Below, piece after piece: positions 21,032-26,312 of a stretch of DNA of 26,312 bases. This stretch comes from an uncultured Bacilli bacterium. GTDB taxonomy: Bacteria > Bacillota_I > Bacilli_A > RF39 > UBA660. The first letter of the stretch is position 1; each line of letters opens with the position of its first letter. The DNA lies in contig CALVMI010000081.1 in assembly GCA_944345045.1 (NCBI GenBank), positions 1 through 26,312 of the forward strand. The letters run 5' to 3'. The notes beneath the pieces are model-generated. The model saw only the letters and a list, made by a program, of their open reading frames with translations. It was not told the DNA's origin and ran no database searches. The position numbers were made by a program, and so were the translations under genes.

Positions 21032-22666
21032 ATGGAAAAAATACGAATTTTTAGCTTGGGTGGCTTAGATGAACTTGGAAAAAATACCTATGTTATTGAA
21101 ATAAATGACGATATTTTTGTTTTTGACTGCGGTCTTAAATATGCCTCAAATAACATGTACGGAATAGATTATGTAATTCCTGATTATGAATATTTAGTAA
21201 AAAATAAACAAAGAGTTAAAGGTGTTTTTATTACACATGGTCATTATGAAAACATGGGAGCAGCAGCTGATTTAGCTAAGACAATCCCTGGGATTAAATT
21301 TTATGCAACTCATTATACAAAATTTGTCTTAATGGATTTAGGAGTTAAAGAAGAAAATATTGTTGAAATTACGCCAAATAAAACTTTGAAATTTGGTTCA
21401 ATTACTATTTTCCCTTTACCAGTAAGTCATAGTGTCCCAGATGCTGTGATGTATTCAATCAACACAAGTCATGGAGCAATTTGCTATACAGGAGACTTTA
21501 TCATTGATCCTTTAATGCGCGGTTCATATGATATGGATTTAGGAAAAATTGCTTATGTTGGAAAAAAAGGAGTCCTTTGTTTATTAAGTGAATCTGTTTT
21601 TTCTGAACATGTTGGACATACCTCGCCATCACATCGTTTAGCGAGCTTTTTTGGTGATATTATAGGTAAATATGATAAAAGAATTTTATTTAGTGTGTTA
21701 CCAACTCATTTATATACCATAAACGATATTTTTGAGGCAGCCAAAAACTCTCATCGAAAAATTGTAATTATGGGTAAAAAGTTACAAAACTTTATTCGCT
21801 TTGCTAAAGAAAATGGATATTTAAATTATCAAGCAGATTTAATTGGTGATTTATCAAATGTGGAAGATGAAAATGCCATTTTACTTATTTGTGATGATAA
21901 AGCAAACGCTTATGCTTCTGTAAGTAAAATTGTCAATGGTTATGATAAATTTATTACTCTTCGTAAAGACGATGCTTTTGTTTTTGCTGAACCAAGATAT
22001 GATGCCAATGAAAAAACGATTGTTAAATTAGAAAATGACTTAGCAATGGCTGGCTGTAAAATCGTTTCTCTTCCAAAAGATAAACACATTTTACATCATG
22101 CTTCTAGTGAAGACTTAATGCTAATGATTAAGCTTATGAACCCATTGTATTATATGCCTGTAAAAGGTGAATATCGTCATATGGTCAATAATGCGAATCT
22201 AGCTAATTCCTTAGGTATACCTCCAGAAAATATTTTCTTAAAACAAAATGGTGATGTTGTAACTATCGTTGATGGAAAATTTGTTGATAAAACAGAACAC
22301 ATTAAAGTTAAAGATACTTTAATTGACGGGAAAAGTAGTGATGATGTAGGCGAACTTGTCATGAAAGATAGAGAAATGTTAAGTGATAATGGGATTGTTT
22401 TAGTAAGCGCTACGATAAGCAAAAAAGATAAAGTTTTATTAGTTGGTCCTGAAATAACTACTAAGGGTTTCATTTACGTCAAAGAAGCTAAAGAAATGAT
22501 TCAAAAAATGAAAGAAATTAGTGAAGATGTAATTACAAGAAATGTAACAGATACTTATGTAGATTATAATGGAATAAAAACAGAACTTCGTTCTGAACTA
22601 AGTAATTATTTATATGAACAAACAGAATGTAAACCAATGATTATTGCTGTTGTTCAAGAAATTTAA
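21032..22666 (+). CDS. rnj: RNase J family protein with degenerate active site (J2-like)
   Basis: A 544-residue beta-CASP metallo-beta-lactamase protein of the RNase J family (5'-3' exo/endoribonuclease, mRNA decay). Family features: IFSLGGLDELGKNTYVIE, VSHSVPDA, YTGDFIIDP, and PLYYMPVKGEYRHM with the C-terminal domain. Key zinc ligands are altered: HxHxDH of B. subtilis RNase J1 is H69-G-H71-Y-E73-N74, and the His of PxHGEYR is K378 (PVKGEYR). H133 and D155 remain. It is therefore probably a poor nuclease, perhaps a partner of an active J1 as B. subtilis J2 is. ATG 21032 is preferred; a TTG at 21029 is possible since AGGAG is 13 bases from the ATG. Its terminator follows. Confidence 0.85.
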   Translation: MEKIRIFSLGGLDELGKNTYVIEINDDIFVFDCGLKYASNNMYGIDYVIPDYEYLVKNKQRVKGVFITHGHYENMGAAADLAKTIPGIKFYATHYTKFVLMDLGVKEENIVEITPNKTLKFGSITIFPLPVSHSVPDAVMYSINTSHGAICYTGDFIIDPLMRGSYDMDLGKIAYVGKKGVLCLLSESVFSEHVGHTSPSHRLASFFGDIIGKYDKRILFSVLPTHLYTINDIFEAAKNSHRKIVIMGKKLQNFIRFAKENGYLNYQADLIGDLSNVEDENAILLICDDKANAYASVSKIVNGYDKFITLRKDDAFVFAEPRYDANEKTIVKLENDLAMAGCKIVSLPKDKHILHHASSEDLMLMIKLMNPLYYMPVKGEYRHMVNNANLANSLGIPPENIFLKQNGDVVTIVDGKFVDKTEHIKVKDTLIDGKSSDDVGELVMKDREMLSDNGIVLVSATISKKDKVLLVGPEITTKGFIYVKEAKEMIQKMKEISEDVITRNVTDTYVDYNGIKTELRSELSNYLYEQTECKPMIIAVVQEI

Positions 22667-22690
22667 GATAGGATTTTTTCCTGTCTTTTT
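22665..22690 (+). terminator. intrinsic terminator of the RNase J gene
   Basis: AAGATAGGA (22665-22673) pairs with TCCTGTCTT (22679-22687) over 9 bp with one G-U, around a T5 loop, followed by a T-run. It begins at the end of the stop codon. Confidence 0.85.
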
Positions 22691-22694
22691 TGAA

Positions 22695-22723
22695 TTGACA
22701 AGAACCTAGAACCACTTTATAAT
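22695..22723 (+). promoter_or_regulatory. sigma-A promoter of the membrane-anchored protein gene
   Basis: Perfect TTGACA (22695-22700), 17 bases, perfect TATAAT (22718-22723), 21 bases before the ATG at 22745, which has AGGTGG as RBS. Confidence 0.9.
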
Positions 22724-22744
22724 GATACTAGAGTAGGTGGTAGT

Positions 22745-23452
22745 ATGGATGATAAAGTTAAAAATATTTCTTTAAAAGTGCATCATGAAAAACGCCTTCG
22801 CAAAATTTTTTGGATTGTATTAGCAATCATTATTTTTTGCTTACTTCTTTTTTATTTTGTTGTAGGTATTATTTATAGCCGCGGAAATTTTAGTATTAAT
22901 ATGGAGCAAGATTTATATTTTGAAGATGGTTTGCTAATTTATGATGATCCAGAATATAAAGTTTTCAGAACAGAACTTCTAGCACCATCACCAAAAGTTT
23001 TCGACGATATGTTATCACCTTGGATACCTTCTGATATAGCTAATTTAGGAGGTGGAAGTCATAACGGTGATGAATATTTAGCCTATACTTTTTATATTGA
23101 AAATACAAGTGAAGCAACAACGGACTATTGGATGCAAATCGTCATTGAAGATGTTATTAAAAATATTGATGAGGCTGTACGCATTCGCCTTTATCGAAAT
23201 GGCACCGAGACAACATATGCAAAAGTAAGTAGTGTTACAGGTGAAAGAGAAGAAGGAACCGTTGCTTTTGCAAGTGATAGTTTGGTAACTTCAATGTATG
23301 TCCCAGATTTCGTTCCGGGAGCAATTGATGAGTATACATTAGTTATTTGGGTAGATGGCGACGACTTAGAATGCACCGATAATATTTTAGGTGGAGAGTT
23401 TAAAGTTCATATGGATTTCTTACAAGATAATCCTGTCGAAACTGGCACGTAA
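22745..23452 (+). CDS. membrane-anchored extracellular protein (camelysin/TasA-like fold)
   Basis: A 235-residue protein with a cytoplasmic basic segment (HHEKRLRK), one membrane helix (about residues 21-43) and a 190-residue extracellular part. The stretch LAYTFYIENTSEATTDYWMQ and the end EYTLVIWVDGDDLECTDNIL, with the GGEFKVHMDF that follows, resemble camelysin/TasA-like matrix proteins, which carry the same E/D-C-D...GG-x-K...M pattern after an Ig-like strand. There is no SipW-type signal, and the anchor is a plain transmembrane helix. Protein C, further downstream, does have a SipW-type leader. It has a perfect promoter and its own terminator, so it should be abundantly expressed. Confidence 0.55.
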   Translation: MDDKVKNISLKVHHEKRLRKIFWIVLAIIIFCLLLFYFVVGIIYSRGNFSINMEQDLYFEDGLLIYDDPEYKVFRTELLAPSPKVFDDMLSPWIPSDIANLGGGSHNGDEYLAYTFYIENTSEATTDYWMQIVIEDVIKNIDEAVRIRLYRNGTETTYAKVSSVTGEREEGTVAFASDSLVTSMYVPDFVPGAIDEYTLVIWVDGDDLECTDNILGGEFKVHMDFLQDNPVETGT

Positions 23453-23465
23453 AGTCCAGTTTTTT
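23439..23465 (+). terminator. short intrinsic terminator
   Basis: AAACTGG (23439-23445) pairs with CCAGTTT (23456-23462), followed by Ts to 23465. The loop of 10 nt holds the stop codon. It leaves only 11 bases before the exchanger gene start, so that gene may depend on incomplete termination. Confidence 0.65.
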
Positions 23466-23476
23466 GGTGGTGTTAT

Positions 23477-24421
23477 ATGGAATTAATTTGGCTCATTATC
23501 GGTTTTATTTTAATTATTGTCGCGTCAAATCTCTTAGTAGATGCAGCATCTTCTTTAGCATTAAAATTTAAAGTTCCCAAAATGCTTGTTGCTTTAACTA
23601 TTGTCGCATTTGGAACTTGCGCACCTGAAATAGCAATTTCTTTTCAAAGTGTCGCAAATCAAAATGGGGAAATGGCTTTTGCAAACGTGATCGGAAGTTG
23701 TGTTGTAAATGTCTTTTTAATTATTGGTTTAGCTAGTTTCTTAAAACCAATTAAAGTTCAACATCAAACGATCAAAAAAGAACTTCCTATTCTTTTAATA
23801 ATTACGGTAGGTTTTGCTATTTTAATGCTTGATAGTATGTTTAATCCTTTAACGGCAAATACATTTTCTAGAGCCGATGGCATTATGTTACTTCTTTTAT
23901 TTAGTTTATTTATCATGTATTTAATTGGTATGCTCTTTAAAAGAGGAGCAGAAGTAGAAGATGTAGAGATTAAATATTCACCATCTGTTGCTCTTTTTCT
24001 TCTTATTCTTACAATTGTAGTCATTACCTTTAGTAGTGATCTCATTGTCAATAATGCCGAGATTATCGCAAGAAATTTAGGAATCAGTGATAAAATCATC
24101 ACGATGTTCGCTATTGTAATTGGTACGAGTTTACCAGAAATGTTTATGACAATCACAAGTGCCAAAAAAGGTGAATTTGATATCGCGATAGGAAATATTA
24201 TTGGCACTAATATTTTTAACATTTGTATTGTTTTAGGCCTACCAACCATTATTTATGGTGATGTGCTTTTAATCGGCTTTAATGGCATAGACATACTAGC
24301 GGTTTTCTTTTCTTCTTTTTTACTTTTTCTTTTTGCCAAAAGTGAAAGAGTAATCGATAAAAAAGAAGCAATTATCATGCTACTGTGCTTTGTTTTATAT
24401 TATATGTATATATGCTTATAA
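23477..24421 (+). CDS. sodium/calcium exchanger family protein (CaCA)
   Basis: A 314-residue integral membrane protein of the CaCA family (YrbG-like Na+/Ca2+ antiporter), exporting Ca2+ in exchange for Na+ or H+. Ten or so membrane helices are visible. Two inverted alpha-repeats carry the ion site: VAFGTCAPEIAIS with E57 in the first half and VIGTSLPEMFMTITSAKKGE in the second. The GNIIGTNIFNICIVLGLP that follows the second repeat mirrors ANVIGSCVVNVFLIIGLA after the first. Length fits bacterial members (about 310-330). RBS is GGTGGTG before ATATGG. Family assignment is firm, the exact cation (Ca2+, K+-dependent or not) uncertain. Confidence 0.9.
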   Translation: MELIWLIIGFILIIVASNLLVDAASSLALKFKVPKMLVALTIVAFGTCAPEIAISFQSVANQNGEMAFANVIGSCVVNVFLIIGLASFLKPIKVQHQTIKKELPILLIITVGFAILMLDSMFNPLTANTFSRADGIMLLLLFSLFIMYLIGMLFKRGAEVEDVEIKYSPSVALFLLILTIVVITFSSDLIVNNAEIIARNLGISDKIITMFAIVIGTSLPEMFMTITSAKKGEFDIAIGNIIGTNIFNICIVLGLPTIIYGDVLLIGFNGIDILAVFFSSFLLFLFAKSERVIDKKEAIIMLLCFVLYYMYICL

Positions 24422-24536
24422 ATTTGTCAGCTTCCTGTCAATTTACGCAGAGACAGATGAAATTGCCTTAAAATGACAGAGAAAAGCGAAAAAACGTCAA
24501 AAAAATGTAAAAAATGCAAAAAAATTCATTTGAAAA
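24422..24536. other. A-rich gene-free stretch before surface gene C
   Basis: An A-rich, low-complexity stretch with several TGTCA/TGACA-type words and a short CTGTC/GACAG inverted repeat. No ORF with an RBS and no T-run terminator is seen. It leads into the promoter module at 24537. Confidence 0.4.
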
Positions 24537-24567
24537 TAGACACATTGGGGAGGGGACATGATAAGAT
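24537..24567 (+). promoter_or_regulatory. promoter with interrupted G-tract (GGGGAGGGG), surface protein C gene
   Basis: A -35-like TAGACA (24537-24542, five of six to TTGACA), a 19-nt spacer holding GGGGAGGGG (24547-24555), then the extended -10 TGATAAGAT (hexamer 24562-24567). The A interrupting the G-run should make it less prone to slippage than the tracts at 5428 and 19544. Confidence 0.55.
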
Positions 24568-24595
24568 TGCTATGAGAAATCATGGTAATTTTTTT
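24565..24595 (+). terminator. GAAA-loop hairpin with T-run, near copy of the one before gene A
   Basis: GATTGCTATGA (24565-24575), GAAA loop, TCATGGTAATT (24580-24590), followed by Ts to 24595. Bases 24559-24599 match 5444-5484 at 38 of 41 positions. Two of the three differences fall in the stem and both keep pairing through G-U pairs, which favours a structure at the RNA level. Confidence 0.7.
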
Positions 24596-24678
24596 ATTTA
24601 TTTGATGAGATAGATATGACATCATAAGTCACGGGTAAAATGCTCAAAATAAGCTATAGTATTAGAAGAGGGATATTT

Positions 24679-26312
24679 ATGCGTAAGAAAGTTATTGTAT
24701 TATTAGGTATATTATTATTGATCACACTATCCATAGGTATTAGCTATGCTTCATGGAGAATTGAAGACACCCAAAATGATTTTAATACGTTAGGAAGCAA
24801 ATGTTTTGAATTAACTATGACAAACGAAAGTGAAGGAATCACTTTAGAAAAAGCTTATCCCATAACCGATCAAGAAGGATTGGCTACAGAAGGATATACA
24901 TTCACCATAAAAAACACTTGTAATACTTATGCGACATATGAAGTAAACTTAGAAGATTTATTATTAAGTGAAAATGAAAAAAGTTTATCAGAAGAATATA
25001 TCAAAGTATCTGTAAATGATGGGACTCCAAAAAGTTTGATAACTTATGAAGAAAAAGCGCCGGTAATAGAAGGATCAGATAAAGCCTATGAATTAACAAC
25101 TGGTTCACTAGCTCCAGACAGCGAAGTAACATATACAATAAAGCTATGGTTAGATGAAGAAACACCAGCGATTGAAGAAGTGATGAATGCAACATTTGAA
25201 AGTAAAGTAAGTATTGAAGCAGGATATATAGAGGAAGAGAAATTAGAAAATGAAATTCTTTTACAAGCAAATAGTCAAACAGAAGAAATAAATAATCAAA
25301 AAGAAACCTTTGAAATAACAGGAACAAGTACGAACTATAATTTAATTGAATATAGTTTAGACAACAGTCATTGGACAAGAATTGATGAGCCTAGTAAAAA
25401 TGTAACCATAACTTATGATTTTGAAGAAGAAAAAACTTACACTTTCTATGTAAGAGATGAAGTAGGAAATATAAAAAGTGTTGAATTCACACCGACAAAA
25501 CTAGATAAAACAGCTCCAAGAATAGATATTGAAGAAGTAGACAATCAAGAAAGTATTAATTTAAATATTACTTTAGCAGATGAAAAAGATTCTAATATAA
25601 ATTATGCCATAACAGAAACAATAGAAAAACCGAGTGAATGGAATACTTATACTGAAAAAATTTCTTTTGGAATTACCGAAAATAAAACGTATTATATATG
25701 GGCACAAGATGGTTTAGGAAATACGACATATCAAGCTTATTCGGCAACAACTATCGATACAACACCACCAGAACTTACCATAACAAATAGTTTGACAACA
25801 TGGGGTGCTAAAGACACGATTACCATTCAAGCAACAGATGATGTTATAGGAATAAGTGGAATAAGTATAAGTACAAGCGAAAACACATATAACTGGGAAG
25901 TAGTAGAAAATACATTAAATTATGAAACAACAAAAGAAGTAACTTCAAATGGAACCTATTACATTTCGGTAAAAGATGCCTATGAACATATCACCACAAA
26001 AAGTATTGCTATTGATAAGATAGATGATATCAATCCAACAATAGAGAGTATTAGTAGTGATACTAATTGGGGAACAACTAACCATATTACTGCCATATTA
26101 AAAGATGAAGAAAGTGGTTTAAGTGGATACCAAATAACGAGAGAAAACACAGAACCAACAGAATGGATAAGTATTACAGGAAATAGTTATTCCTTAAATT
26201 ATGAAGCAACAGAAAATGGAACCTATTATGTATGGATAAAAGATGAATTAGGCAACATTTTTAATTCAACTATAGAAGTAAATAGAATTGATACTACAGC
26301 TCCTGTAGCCAA
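24679..26312 (+). CDS. surface protein C: SipW-type leader and Ig-like repeats (3' truncated by window end)
   Basis: 544 codons are visible and the frame is still open at the edge. The leader (KKVIVLLGILLLITLSIGIS then YASWRIEDTQNDFNTLGSK) has the form of SipW-cognate signal peptides seen before TasA/camelysin-like proteins. Residues about 41-185 form a TasA/camelysin-like region. From about 212 there are four tandem Ig-like repeats of 83-89 residues, each with a TYY(V/I)..KD..GN core at about 253, 336, 425 and 513, and a closing IDTTAP-type linker at about 277, 360, 450 and 538. RBS AGAAGAGGG precedes the ATG. It shares the hairpin/promoter module of gene A; its distal end is unknown. Confidence 0.72.
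   Translation, partial: MRKKVIVLLGILLLITLSIGISYASWRIEDTQNDFNTLGSKCFELTMTNESEGITLEKAYPITDQEGLATEGYTFTIKNTCNTYATYEVNLEDLLLSENEKSLSEEYIKVSVNDGTPKSLITYEEKAPVIEGSDKAYELTTGSLAPDSEVTYTIKLWLDEETPAIEEVMNATFESKVSIEAGYIEEEKLENEILLQANSQTEEINNQKETFEITGTSTNYNLIEYSLDNSHWTRIDEPSKNVTITYDFEEEKTYTFYVRDEVGNIKSVEFTPTKLDKTAPRIDIEEVDNQESINLNITLADEKDSNINYAITETIEKPSEWNTYTEKISFGITENKTYYIWAQDGLGNTTYQAYSATTIDTTPPELTITNSLTTWGAKDTITIQATDDVIGISGISISTSENTYNWEVVENTLNYETTKEVTSNGTYYISVKDAYEHITTKSIAIDKIDDINPTIESISSDTNWGTTNHITAILKDEESGLSGYQITRENTEPTEWISITGNSYSLNYEATENGTYYVWIKDELGNIFNSTIEVNRIDTTAPVA

Noticed and set aside
24565..24595. tyrosine recombinase (Xer-like) core site, given two 11-bp inverted arms
   Set aside because: The spacer is 4 bases rather than 6-8, mismatches are G-U compatible as in RNA, and a T-run follows; no recombinase gene is in the window.
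25001..25378. minus-strand ORF of 125 residues opposite surface gene C
   Set aside because: Antisense shadow: Leu/Tyr/Phe-rich low complexity, no RBS, and the opposite frame codes for a repeat protein open over more than 1600 bases.
1..26312. Mycoplasma-type code with TGA as Trp
   Set aside because: Several genes end in TGA at natural positions (9308, 10258, 16006, 20919) and Trp codons in conserved motifs are TGG.

Overview
The window is low-GC, AT-rich bacterial DNA with Gram-positive style Shine-Dalgarno sites (AGGAGG, AGGTGA, GGAGGG) and sigma-A type promoters (TTGACA-17-TATAAT). Genes stop at TGA as well as TAA and TAG, and Trp is TGG, so the code is the standard one. Spore-coat/sporulation homologues (SpoVID-like LysM protein, YsxE/CotS-like protein, SpoVS), a YqfS(Nfo)/YqfT-like pair, a DUF1292 protein, an RNase J paralogue and a tail-less SsbB-like protein point to a member of the Bacilli/Erysipelotrichia side of the Firmicutes, probably an uncultured host-associated lineage. 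I cannot name a genus. There is no rRNA, tRNA, transposase, integrase, phage or CRISPR signature.

Layout. 1-2565: end of an unknown gene, a small membrane protein, an AlkD-type DNA glycosylase and a membrane-tethered XRE regulator. 2594-5395: CorA-type transporter divergent from a cysteine synthase family protein, then purine nucleoside phosphorylase. 5421-7171: surface protein A (C-type-lectin/FGE-like fold). 7181-8539: phosphomannomutase/phosphoglucomutase. 8612-11165: a spore-coat-like cluster (unknown, DUF1292, SpoVID-like, YsxE-like) ending against a previously hidden 59-residue membrane ORF on the other strand. 11342-13042: orphan type IV pilin, endonuclease IV and a DUF2624-like gene. 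13105-16875: class B penicillin-binding protein, two unknowns and an rRNA methyltransferase. 16891-18100: SpoVS and an unknown gene pair on the minus strand. 18272-19482: SsbB-like protein and a possible deacetylase relative. 19536-20919: surface protein B. 20922-24421: catalytically degenerate RNase J, a membrane-anchored camelysin-like protein and a Na/Ca exchanger. 24537-26312: surface protein C, which runs off the window.

The most interesting signal is a shared control module in front of the three surface-protein genes at 5421, 19536 and 24537. Each has a -35 box, a G-rich spacer (10 Gs, 8 Gs, or GGGGAGGGG), an extended -10 (TGATAAGAT or TGATACAAT), and an 11-bp hairpin with a 4-nt loop and a T-run whose 5' arm begins inside the -10. 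The ordinary promoters I could read here mostly have 17-nt spacers; the G-tract promoters have 20, 18 and about 19. This looks like slipped-strand phase variation of promoter spacing, combined with a terminator that only read-through transcripts can fold. In addition, the C-terminal ends of proteins A and B are abruptly depleted in A and rich in G+C (57% GC in 7021-7080), in C-type-lectin-like domains, as expected for the variable region of a diversity-generating retroelement. No reverse transcriptase or template repeat lies in the window, so that part is a hypothesis. Together they suggest a repertoire of surface proteins that are switched on and off and diversified.
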